Positions 47,006 through 56,601 of a stretch of DNA of 64,000 bases are shown piece after piece (positions within the stretch are counted from its first letter, which is position 1; each line of letters opens with the position of its first letter). The DNA lies in NCBI GenBank assembly GCA_014905825.1, contig JACGCN010000003.1, positions 1,488,001-1,552,000 of the forward strand. Direction: 5' to 3'. Source of the DNA: Lyophyllum atratum (lineage: Eukaryota; Basidiomycota; Agaricomycetes; Agaricales; Lyophyllaceae). The notes below the pieces were generated by a model. It had not been told where the DNA came from and searched no databases. It saw only the letters and a list, made by a program, of their open reading frames with translations. The translations under genes were made by a program, and so were the position numbers.

Positions 47006-49829
47006 TCAATTACGTGGAACATCACACAAGAGAGAAAACGCACCCAAAAGTTTAATCTTGAGCCCAATCTCCGTTAGGGCCTGAACGAAACCAGCTGTCT
47101 CCTTCGATGCAACGTGTCCCCCGTCCCGACGAAGCATATTCAATCCATCTGTCCAGTCGGCCCACCTTGACTGGTCAGGAGCAATCTGGTCTGCTAGTGA
47201 TCCTTCATGCGCACTAAGCAGGGAGAACGATAATGGGGAGGGGATCAAGGGGGAGGTCGGCGGGAGGTCATTCTGATCGCGCAGAACATTTGGTGGGGGT
47301 GCACATGTGCCCGTCGCAATTTCGCTGATCATAGATACGTCGATTCGCTCCGGAAGGTCCTCGAGCCCACTGCGGACAGGGAATTTGACCGCAGAATCCA
47401 CGTAATGCAAATATTTCAAGCCATTGTCCTGGAAGAAAATAATTCCGTAAATTGAGAGCAAGAGGAGCAGATACGAAAAGCTTACGAGCCGCATAAACCG
47501 CCAGGGGCGCCCTGGTCGCCGCACTGGATCCCGAGGTGACGATTGAGGCAATGCATTAACAAACCATGCGCCTTGTAGCAAACACTGTATTCTTTGTTGC
47601 CGAACAAATTCATATGATTCCTTATAAAGCTTAGCGCGCAGATTTCTGACGTTTGGAGATCAGTTGCGGAAAGCATGAGTTGGTTGAAGTACTCACCGTA
47701 CAGGTACTTTGCTAAGAAGATCGTCTTCTAGTTCCAGTTCTTTCATCTGGCGATCTCTTACGGCGCGGTATTCGCGTTCGTTAAAATCGTGCTCGACATC
47801 ACGCCAAGGGCGAACATTCTCGCTCCGAAGTGCCACTTTGACCCTGGTCAGCCAAAGGGATAAGTCAAAACCGACTAAGCAATACTAAAATAATTACGTA
47901 CTGGCTGCGTACAAGGGCAACCACACGAGTGAAGTCACCAGAAGCCGCACCACTCTCAGTCCACATTCGGAGGAAGAAGTGAGTTGCAAGGGAATGGACT
48001 TTGTAGAAATCGAGGAAGAACGGTTGAAATGTTGTTGAGGTGGAGTCTGGAATGGCAAGAGCAGTCAGTATACATTCATTGGCAATGATATAGGTAAACT
48101 CACATCCCGGAGCAAAAATTGCCCAGTGTTCAGACAGAAGTTCTACCACTTCATTTGAAGCTTTGGGAATGGAACATCTTCGCTCAGGAGCTCGACTGAG
48201 CTGCTCTAAGACAAGCTATACTTTTATGAGTACGGGGGGTGTACGCCAAAGTTCGACACCATACTTTTGAAAAATCTGGGTCACTCTCCACAAACTTCTT
48301 CTGTGGACGGACATTGGATGAGACATGGGTCTTTGAACATGCGCAATTTACGTACCAAACAGTCAAGCCCAAGCACACCAACTTCACTGAATTCTTGGAC
48401 CATGTCCTCTGAATCGAAACCAAGCTTCCGCCACTTGAACACAGCACCCTGTTCATCAGTTTCCTCTTGGAGCTTTGACCTCGTCCAGATGTATTGCAGA
48501 GCAGCAGCGTGAGGTGGTTCGGAATCTGGGTCTACGAGTGTAGTTTTCTTCCGATAGGTGACACGAACGATGTTCGCTTGGAAATCCAGAATACTCGATG
48601 TCAAATCCTCCATGATATGTAGAGACATTAACCGCTGAAGATGAGGATAAGCTTCGTGCCTTCTACGATTGCACAAATTCCCAGATAACTTACAATAACC
48701 GCTTTCCGCACATTCAGCCTTTCAAGCTCGGCAATGAACTCTTCCCATCGAGTATCACTTGCATGCGACAACAGTGAATTAATGAGCATCATGCTACGGT
48801 CAAGGGAGTAAAAGCAACGTCAGCGGTCAATATAATTGGGTGCAGACAATCGTACCTGTATTGTGCCATAGCGGTATCCGCGCTCCCTAGTCGTGTTACC
48901 ACAGTCTCCAACAACTTCTCCTCTTTCCTCATCTGCTCAAATACAACATGAAATCCATAACGATACACGGAACCTGGAGGGGCGGCCGGAGGACTCCTGC
49001 TCGAACTGGCCAGCAACGGTCCGGGTGCGCTCATGGGATCAGCTTCGACAAGCTTCTTCAATATGGCGGTTGCAGGACGACAGACGTTGACCAAAGAAGT
49101 AGAGGACGACAGAATTTGGACGACTTTGAAGATGAAGTCATTGTCAAGGGTTGCCCAGCCGTAATCGAGTTCCATTAAATTCTGCATGGCTGTTAATGCG
49201 TACTGAGTAGAACGAAGTAAGAAGGTTGGTCAAACAATCCAGTTAAGAGACAGACCGCCAATGTATTCCCATTCGAGGCGTATATAACGTCGACTAATTC
49301 GTGCAGCCCATTATGTCTCAAGAATTCTTGGGCAAATTGCTCTTCCTATAAAACATTTAATTTATGCTGTACAACGGACAAGGACATGCCACATACACGG
49401 ATAAACTTTTGAAGCGAAAACAGTGTTAATTTGATATTTCTTTCGTTTCTCTGGCTGAGCTTGTCCGCTGTTTCCTTCGCCTCACGAGAAGGTGCATTGA
49501 CGAGTCTGAAAACAAGGTCTCTCTCAGTCCAACGGAAACGCAGACAGCAGTCGCACTCACTTGAGGTTAACCTTCCCCTTGATCTTCTTCCTCAAGTTAT
49601 CATTTGTGACCAGTTCTTCTGTCTCATCTCTCAGGGCAAAATTGGAGGGCGATTCCTTGATTTTCAGGTTGATACACAGTTGCTTCACCACATCATCAAC
49701 CGTCAGTGTAGGATCGATTCTCGCCCGTACTGTCAGACCATCACTGGTCGTAACATTGTTCGTCGGAACCAAGGCGCCAGGTCTGACTTGCGATCCATTG
49801 GTGGCAGAAGATTGGCCGTTGGTTGACAT
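47006..49829 (-). CDS. ELMO/CED-12 family protein
   Basis: About 720 residues in some 12 exons. ELMO proteins bind DOCK-type exchange factors and control Rac and actin. The N-terminus (MSTNGQSSATNGSQVRPGAL) is followed by an armadillo-like region: LVNAPSREAKETADKLSQRN, FLRHNGLHELVDVIYASNGN and ALTAMQNLMELDYGWATLDN. The ELMO domain core lies in MMLINSLLSHASDTRWEEFI to WRKLGFDSEDMVQEFSEVGV and LGLDCLKKFVESDPDFSKLV. A C-terminal PH-like region includes QCLLQGAWFVNALPQSSPRD and MRLDNGLKYLHYVDSA. Introns are short and the exon joins are regular. The start at 49829 lies 11 bases after a splice acceptor (CATAG), so the mRNA probably has a spliced 5' leader extending to about 50.4 kb or beyond (see separate entry). 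A DOCK partner is not in this window. Confidence 0.88.
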
Positions 49830-50044
49830 GAATTAATGGGCTATGATAATGCGATATCCAATGAGAATGAGAACCACAGAAGGTTGAGATAGATTGCATA
49901 GTAGGATTATGGAAGTACAGAAACTGCTACAATCGGAAAAACACTCACGGTATATGGGGTATGGTACTAAAACAGCAGGATCACGCAATGACACCTGAAA
50001 TATAGAAAATAAGTCAGTCGATGTTGCATATAAATCCACATAGA

Positions 50045-50140
50045 AAATATCAGTAAAGCGTAAAATAGCATCCTACACATGAGCTCATGAAAAGCCCATG
50101 TTCCGACTGACGTGCAAATGTCTCGAATTCATCACGTAGA
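50045..50140 (-). ncRNA. Box C/D snoRNA candidate, copy A (in leader intron 2)
   Basis: Minus strand. A perfect box C (GTGATGA, complement of 50129-50135) is followed after six bases by GACATTTGCACGTCAGTC, then a degenerate D' (CGGA). Box D CTGA is at 50050-50053. The segment ATTTGCACGTCAG (complement of 50107-50119) is complementary over 13 bases to the CUGACGUGCAAAU segment I recall from domain II of fungal 25S rRNA. It sits directly before D', where a 2'-O-methylation guide belongs. Box D lies about 55 nt from the 3' splice site. No clear terminal stem is seen. Confidence 0.6.
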
Positions 50141-50279
50141 AGAATGAAGGAACTAGGCTCACCAATGGAAAGGATATAATAGCAATTGCAAGCTCGAAAC
50201 TGGGTGATATTGAAGCGCCTGAAAAGCAGATGTTAGCCTCAAGAAAAAGGGAGACGATTCATAGGAATAGTATAAAAAA

Positions 50280-50358
50280 ACAGTATCAGAAAGCGTGTTT
50301 ACATCTAGGCAATGCTCTGACTGACGTGCAAATGTCTATCGAAATATCTTCATATCGA
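50280..50358 (-). ncRNA. Box C/D snoRNA candidate, copy B (in leader intron 1)
   Basis: Minus strand. It shares 19 identical bases with copy A (complement of 50319-50337), including the ATTTGCACGTCAG antisense element, and shares ACGCTTT directly before box D (CTGA, 50286-50289). Box C is imperfect (ATGAAGA, complement of 50347-50353), D' is CAGA, and a C'-like TAGATGT precedes the second guide. The arrangement matches copy A, so the two look like diverged duplicates in consecutive introns. Confidence 0.55.
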
Positions 50359-50839
50359 AGGTGACGAGTAGTCACGAAGGAACAAGAGGAGAAACAACAC
50401 TTACAAGAAATAGAGACGCTTCTTGGCTGAAGACAGGAAGGCCTACACACAGATAGAGGAGGAGGAGGAAAAAGTCAAGGGAAGCTGTGGCCAGAGTTGG
50501 TCAGTGGGCAAGCCAACGGAAAATCGGTGCTATTATGTAATGCATGCAGGAACCAACAATTTCATTACCGCGACCCGGCTAAGAGCGCTTCCGAATCTTG
50601 AGGGAGATCTAACCTGGCGCTGCCTGGGGAGAGCAATATCAGGGCTCAAAACTGCTCAAAAGCGCTCATAATAGCTCATGGCTGCTCGGAGAAGATGGCT
50701 TTTAGTCTAATCATAAGCGCCTCTCCAAGATCCGAAAGTTTTGGGACAGCGTAAAAATTCTTTCCTTATGTATATGGTCATGTACCAGACGCCTCACGCA
50801 AATATTCAAATTTCAGGTATTACACAGTAAGCCTACTCC

Positions 50840-52242
50840 TCAGATGGCCATCTCGTAGACAAATGCGACACCGATCTTTGCGAATTCCAGCGAGTGGGCC
50901 CAGGAGAATCCGCTAACGCTTGTAGTATCGCTAGCAGAGTGGATGTTGGGGTCATCATCGCCCGTGATAGCCTCATAGGGGAACGAGCTCGGTACCCCAA
51001 CCTTGTACCAACTCGCGTGGTCGGAACAAGCGTAGCCGCACTGTACAAAAGGTTAGCTTTACACCGCAACAACTGTAGACTTCGCGAGCTTACGGGAGTG
51101 TCCATAGCCCAAGGAATCCTAGAGTACAGGTTGATGAGCGACTTTAGGAAAGTATTCAAACCAGTATCGATGTAATCGGCCTCAAGTGCTATGACTTCCG
51201 CGGACCCCGGCCTGAAGCTTGGAAAGATCATCAGAAGGCAAGATAAGATAAATTTGAAACGCGACTTACTAGCCAGACATATCCAGTTCCATGAACGCCT
51301 TAACATTGACGCCCGAATTCGCATAGGATGTGGCGATTGCCTGAGAGCCCAGGAGCCCGGCTTCTTCGCCAGAATAGAAGTGGAACTCAACGGGGGTAGA
51401 GGGTCTGAAGCCAGCAGCAACTAAAACTCTCAATCCTTCCAGGAGGTTGACTACCCCAGTGCCGTCATCATCAGCGCCTGGAGCACGTCCGGTGGTCGGA
51501 TTGCTGAGATTGATGGAGTCCATGTGGGCACCGACGATCGTGACGGGCGAAGATACTTTCCCTGGGATCTTGACAATGACTGAAGATTGTCCCCAGCTAT
51601 GGGCGAAAGGTGCGGCCGTGATATCACTTCGGCTACTTATGATCTGGTTAGTCGGTGAAAGATGAGTGGTTGGATGAGGTTGGATAAGTAAAAGGTGGCT
51701 TACACTCTTGACGGTGTTCAAGATCGATGTACTCGCTTGGGCACCAGTTGAGGACTTGTAGTACCGGTTGTTGAAGGCCGTCAAGGTGTTGAGGTAAGAC
51801 TGCATGCTCGAGGTAGATATCGTGTTGAGAATCGGAGTGAGTGCAGCTTGGTGAGAAGGCGCTGGAACTGTACACAGGAAGGTTGGGTATCTGCACGTCC
51901 CGGAGGAGTAAGGACAACTAACACGTTGTAGCAACAGAAAAGTCCTTGTTTGCTGGTAACTTGTTCTCCGACTCGTACACCTCAGTCACGTCAAACTAAA
52001 TGGAGTAAAAATCAACCTCAACGTTCGAGGCATCTAGGATAACTTACGAATTTGATGCCACCGCGCATGAGTTCAAGCTTTTGGTCCTCGGTCTTCCAAA
52101 CGGGTTCTGCACCATCAGCCAGGCTGAGCAGACGCAAGCCTTGGCCGGACTTGTGGACGATCTCGTCATGGGACACAGGCGCTGCATGTGCGACCAATGC
52201 GACTGCTGCAAGGACCAAGTTAAGCGTCGATTGGAATTTCAT
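50840..52242 (-). CDS. Secreted leucyl aminopeptidase (peptidase family M28)
   Basis: About 395 residues. A two-zinc exopeptidase that removes N-terminal residues from peptides outside the cell. A signal peptide (MKFQSTLNLVLAAVALVAHA) and a propeptide (residues to about 85) precede the catalytic domain. Zinc ligands and catalytic residues are visible: His/Asp in VTIVGAHMDSINL, Asp in GADDDGTGVVNLLEGL, the Glu pair in FHFYSGEEAGLLGSQAIA, Asp in FMELDMSGY, and His in CGYACSDHASWYKVGVP. The C-terminal part reads FPYEAITGDDDPNIHSASDT, normal for fungal M28E enzymes. It ends FVYEMAI. A minus-strand TATA-like box lies about 70 bp before the ATG. Extracellular nutrition is the likely role. Confidence 0.92.
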
Positions 52243-53571
52243 GGTGACTGGAACGAAGGCGAGCGAAACTGAGGGAGGTGAAGCTCCAAGAATACGATGG
52301 CAGCAACCCCATCTTATATGGTTCTACATATGGCTTGATCCGACCGAATAACGACGCTGGATGGTATCCATACGGGTCCGATAGAAGTAATGGCGAAGAT
52401 AGTTCGTAGCATAATCACGTTTGTTAGATATGCATGCCTTCTTGGTGTAGCGACAGCGCAGTCCGGGAGCCAAGACAATCGATAGACCCCTCATGATGCA
52501 GGAAGATGACGAGCACAAGGCAATTTGAGATGTACCACTCGGTTCTTACAAGATGTTGATACATTTACGATGAAATGTCATCGAAGCCCTCATCCGGTGG
52601 GGTTCTGATAAGGACCGTAAAACGGCGCAGCACGTGGAGAAGCGGACAGGATCTAGTGCAGCGGGTCGTGCAGGCTTGGGATCCCCGATAGAATGCGATG
52701 CCTCGCGATCGAAGTATACCGTTGGTTGACGCGCCCGAGTCGTAGTTCTGAAGATGAAACAGATGTTGGCGAATACGACGTATCGCGTGACTGGCGTCAG
52801 GTGGCGACAGCCATTGCCAAGGACAAAGCTCCACTGCGAGTTCTCGACCACATGCAATAAAACGAGCCACATGTGCATGCACAGACATCGCTTTGAGCTC
52901 TCTTCCTCTTCTTAATTGTGTCAAGTCTACAACTAATAGTCGCATCCACCTGCGCTGGTACTCGATTAGATCGTCGATCAACAGGGAATTTGCAGGGACT
53001 CGGGAGTACCCAACTCAAAAGGTGTGCACAAGTACAATATTATATGCAGGACATAAAATGCGACCGTTGTGGTCCGAGTTGGTGGCTTCCGCGGACCATT
53101 CCATGTAAACGATGACCGGTGTGCATCACAATTAGTAGGGAGTTCGATTGTTATCACTTCGTCGATGAGGAGTGATTCGATTGCTTGCGAGTGTATCCAT
53201 ACTAACAGCCTTGTAAGTGTGTTTTAGAAATCTACATTCCATGTGTTCATGGCCACCTCGCGGCCTTGTTGGAGGTCATGGGCAGTGGATCGAATTTCTG
53301 CTGACGTTATGCTTCCGAGATCCATTCGACCGTGTTCTTACTGTATTGAAATCCATCATTTTTTCTTCCTTCCTTGACGCGTCGTTCACCTTCAGGCGCT
53401 CGATGGGAGAATCGTGGGTCGCGTCGATTTGCTGTTCTAAGTTTCGATTCGGATTTTCGCATTGGCAATGCGTCTGTGAAGATATCACGTGCAGTCCTAA
53501 CACGGTGCTTGCGCTCTATATAGTATAGCCACTTAACTCTCTCTTACTCTCCGGCTCTACAGGAGAATATA
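52243..53571. other. Divergent intergenic region, 1.3 kb
   Basis: Upstream regions of the M28 aminopeptidase (-) and of the unknown gene starting at 53612 (+). Short frames on both strands show no family resemblance. No RNA gene or transposon recognised. Confidence 0.4.
52312..52318 (-). promoter_or_regulatory. Putative TATA box of the M28 aminopeptidase gene
   Basis: TATAAGA on the minus strand, about 70 bp upstream of the ATG at 52242. Spacing is right for a core promoter of a regulated secreted-enzyme gene. Inferred from sequence and position only. Confidence 0.4.
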
Positions 53572-53617
53572 TTCTATGTGATATACTCATGAACTTCTAT
53601 GTGATATACTCATGAAC
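53572..53617 (+). repeat. Two perfect tandem copies of a 23-bp unit
   Basis: The unit starting TTCTATGTGATATACTCATG runs 53572-53594 and again 53595-53617, followed by TTC. Each copy contains one ATG (53589 and 53612). The duplication therefore created two potential start codons for the downstream gene. Confidence 0.9.
53589..53615 (+). other. Eight-codon upstream open reading frame overlapping the next start (ATGA)
   Basis: ATG at 53589 opens MNFYVIYS and stops with TGA at 53613-53615. The stop overlaps the in-frame start ATG (53612) of the following gene as ATGA. Such an overlap can permit re-initiation. It may be a translational control element, or simply leader if the real start is 53768. 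Confidence 0.4.
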
Positions 53618-55936
53618 TTCGCTGTCGATTGTCTCTTGTGCCAGGCTTGTTGTGTAAATGCTCAAACCTCATGGAGTCAGTCAGCCGCTCGTCAGCCTCT
53701 CGCTTCAAGACAAGATATATGGCCTGCGTTGGGTGATCTCATTCCATCTTCCTGGTCATCCTCTACTATGATATCAGACATGTACGTCGTCCGCAACCGA
53801 ACTCCTTCCAGCATGAATTCGAGTAATTCAGCAAATTCTTTCGACTTTGTCGGTGTGCTAGACGATGAGGAATGCCAACTCTTGTCGCCATCCATCAGCA
53901 TGGGTTCTCTCTGGTCGATTGACTCCGACGACACCGTTCCTCCATTCCCTGATAGACCCACACCGCTGATCACTCCCATATTACTCGACGATCGCTCCAT
54001 GCTATTTCCTCGAGGTCGCAGTAAGGTGGGACCCGTAGATTATAAAATATTGACAACAATGGCGACACCTCCCCGGATGAAAAACTTGTTGTTGGAACCT
54101 CTCTGCGTCAATTTATGGGTTGTGAGTTCTGCCTTGTCAACATAACGAATAATACCTGATACTCTGAAGGATACGATTATCATGATGGCACCGCCCCCAG
54201 GTCTTGTCCCTTGGGAACCCGCAACACATGTTACAGAACGTTCATGGGTCCCTGCAGGCTCTCTGTATCCACCCAACAGGTTCAAGCAAGCGTTGCGATA
54301 TGCCAGAAGCAGTCCTAAAACAAGCTGCGCTACCCCGGCCACATTTGGTTCGATCGAACGGAGACCGAGCAGGCCGAGTTCGTCAAGTTCGTCCAGTCAG
54401 CAAGGGTCGGACCGCAAGGCGCTTGTCTTTGAGCGGGAGATCACCGTAAGCACGGGCAGCAAAAAGGAACGATGGTCACTTCAGGTTCCAGCCGCGGCGA
54501 TGAATCCCGAAATGGTCGACATAATGCTCGAGCTGCAAGATCTCAACTCTTTCTTCAAAGATAGTCTGGAAGATCTTGACGAGTCTGCTGCGGTCCTTGG
54601 ATACCAGAAGGAAAAGCTCGATCCGCCCTCCCTGATGATATCTGACTCCCACAGCACCTTTCCTCTTTCCATCGAACCACCAACACATCTTCAACGGGGA
54701 CCTCCCATCCCGTTAGCCGCTCGTCGGGGCAAAGCCTTACTCCCTCCCCTTTCGCTAACGGAAACGAGACTTGAAAATGCCTATGCGAGTATTCCCACTG
54801 CTTTCTTGGGCTCGCCATCAGCTTATTCCCCAAAATTCGAATACGGTAATGCACAAGGCGATCCTTCTATCTGTCTGGAGGAAATGATTACCAACCTCAG
54901 GTCACAATGTCACTACCCACGAAGAGCAGACGGCGTGGACTTTGACCTGGACAATTCCTCGCCTGTTTCAGCGATGACTTTCGCCGCGGCATCAGACCAG
55001 GAAAATACTGACGATGACGATGATTGGGCTTTTGCGGTATCTTTCCTTGATGAATTCAGGAGTGAGGTGCCCGGTGTCGACGATAGTCGAAAAAGCGGCC
55101 ATTCAGACTTCGAGAGCGCGTTACAGGCCCCCAGTCAAGGCCTAGGCAAGGGCAGCAATTTACTTCCGACTGAGCTCTCCACTCCTCGTGCGCAGAGCCC
55201 TGTCTATGTCCCGCCAAGTCCGGTCCCCTCCACGCCGCTTCCTGCCACCCCCGCTATGCAAAGAGCGTCTATTAGCCAATCATCATCTCCGAAAGATGTA
55301 CGCGGGATTCTTAAAAGCTGCAAGAATGTCAGATTTGCCTCTTTACCTGATAAATCTGTAGAGGACAAGATCGAAGCAGTAGCTCTACCATCCACCCCAC
55401 TTACGACAGCTCTACCTGTGACGGTACCTCCCGAACGTCCATCCCGCATCCGTGCCTATTCGCGATCGTCGAAACACCTTAAGGAGAATGCCCCGGTCCT
55501 CGTCACACCACGGGCCCACAGGCCGATATCTGCATACGTCGCGGCTGGTACGAAACCACAGAAGGTTAGCAGCACTCGCCCGGTCTCTATGGCACCCTCA
55601 ACCCCGGTAGATCCTTCCCAGTCAAAGAAGCCGACTCTCCCTGGCCATAAGCCAACTCCGCCACTCCCTTCTAGTCGTCACAACGCCGTTCTAGCCCGCA
55701 AGTCAACGCCCATATCGCTGGGCCGCCAATCGCTCGGTCGTGCAGCTGCAGGAGGCTTTCAGCAAGAGAGCGAGACCCAAGGAGGTACTTTCCCCCGAGG
55801 CAAAGCGGGTTCGCGCTGGACTATGAATGACATGACTTTCCGACGAGGAAGTAACGCAAGTCAGCAAAGCCCCGAAGGGACGCCGAAGAGTCGCATGCCT
55901 GTGCCACTTCGTAATATCTTGACGCGTTTCAAATGA
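53612..55936 (+). CDS. Ser/Pro-rich protein of unknown function
   Basis: About 755 residues in two exons. The intron of roughly 54121-54169 (GTT|gtgagt ... GAAG) joins CVNLWV to DTIIMMAPPPGLVPWEPATH in frame. The first exon has SFDFVGVLDDEECQLLSPSI and an acidic Ser-rich stretch. The second has a folded-looking patch (ALVFEREITVSTGSKKERWS, then LQVPAAAMNPEMVDIMLELQ DLNSFFKDSLEDLDE) followed by long disordered sequence rich in SP/TP sites, KDVRGILKSCKNVRFASLPD, and PRAHRPISAYVAAG. The KNVRF motif resembles the K-V/N-x-F docking motif of type 1 phosphatase regulators (inference). The start is uncertain: 53612 is the first in-frame ATG, and 53768 (MISDMYVVRNRTPSS) is a good alternative. No family recognised. 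Confidence 0.72.
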
Positions 55937-56005
55937 TATGGACTCATCTTGTATTAGTATCGCAGAAATTCAAATGTTGATTTTCACTACGAGCCGTAAG
56001 TCCAT

Positions 56006-56092
56006 GGCCTGATGGTCTAGTAGTATGATTCCTTGTTAGGGTGCTTCGGCACATATTCGAGGAGGTCCTGGGTTCAATTCCCAGTTAGGCCC
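56006..56092 (+). tRNA. tRNA-Pro (anticodon AGG) with a 15-nt intron, second copy
   Basis: Almost identical to the gene at 13834. Acceptor arms are GGCCTGA and TTAGGCC (one G-U pair), with D-arm GTCTAGTAGTATGAT, anticodon stem CCTTG/CGAGG, loop TTAGGG + about 15 intron bases + T, T-arm CTGGGTTCAATTCCCAG and discriminator C. Differences lie mainly in the intron (GCTTCGGCACATAT against GTTACGGCACGATTT), as expected for paralogous tRNAs under selection. Confidence 0.92.
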
Positions 56093-56601
56093 TTAGTTTT
56101 TTGACCGTCATCATGGCGACTTTGCCGCTTCAACAGGTCATGCCAGTGTTCACTCGTTCGCTATATAGTATGAGGAGGTCGGAGGTGCTGGGTTCTAGGC
56201 AGTAGTGATGCTTTCTTTTAGTGGGCATCTTGCGCCACATCTTAAGAGGCTGTTGGCTGACTAAACGGTGGATGGACCTGCGCATGTTTGGTATGTAGTA
56301 CGGCCTCCAATATATATGATTCTTTATTGCTGAAGCTTCAAGAACATTTCGGGGAGGTCTTGAGTTGAGTTTACAGTCAGGCCCGCTGTAAATTTCGTTT
56401 TCGTTTTTTCAAAAATCTCCCCGCATTAACGTTTCCAGTTCTCCATGACCCTAGCTTAGAGCCCTTACGGTGGCATAATCATAGCATCAATCATGTACAT
56501 TTAACGCTGCGATATCATAAAAAATTCTCATTCTTGCGGCTGATCCGGCCACTTCCAGATACCCCTAGTCCATGTTCCAATATAATTATTCACCTGATGC
56601 C
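56093..56601. other. Intergenic region with tRNA relics
   Basis: Apart from the decayed tRNA-Pro at 56302-56384, a weaker fragment (TAGTATGAGGAGGTCGGAGG to CTGGGTTC, about 56166-56200) also recalls the tRNA 3' half. The rest is unremarkable and leads to the 3' end of the F-box/RCC1 gene. Confidence 0.4.
56302..56384 (+). pseudogene. Degenerate tRNA-Pro copy
   Basis: Starts GGCCT, keeps ATGATTCTTTATTG near the anticodon stem, CATTTCGGGGAGGTC, a damaged T-arm (TTGAGTTGAGTTTACAG) and an intact 3' acceptor TCAGGCCC. D-arm and T-loop are broken, so it is probably not functional. It retains a trace of the intron-containing structure and lies 210 bp after the intact tRNA-Pro. Confidence 0.6.

Larger units (their letters stand above)
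49830..50700 (-). other. Spliced leader or non-coding host transcript upstream of the ELMO gene
   Basis: On the minus strand, well-formed splice sites outline a non-coding exon chain. An upstream exon ends at 50405 with a GTAAGTG donor. Intron 1 is 50219-50404 (186 nt, acceptor TTTTCAG). Exon 2 is 50163-50218 (56 nt). Intron 2 is 49995-50162 (168 nt, donor GTGAGCC, acceptor TTTCAG). Exon 3 is 49949-49994 (46 nt). Intron 3 is 49841-49948 (108 nt, donor GTGAGTG, acceptor CATAG). The last exon contains the ELMO ATG. Exons 2 and 3 contain no ATG, so they are leader or a non-coding host RNA. Introns 1 and 2 are three times the usual length for this window and each holds a box C/D snoRNA-like unit. 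Whether the chain is really joined to the ELMO mRNA is inferred. Confidence 0.6.
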
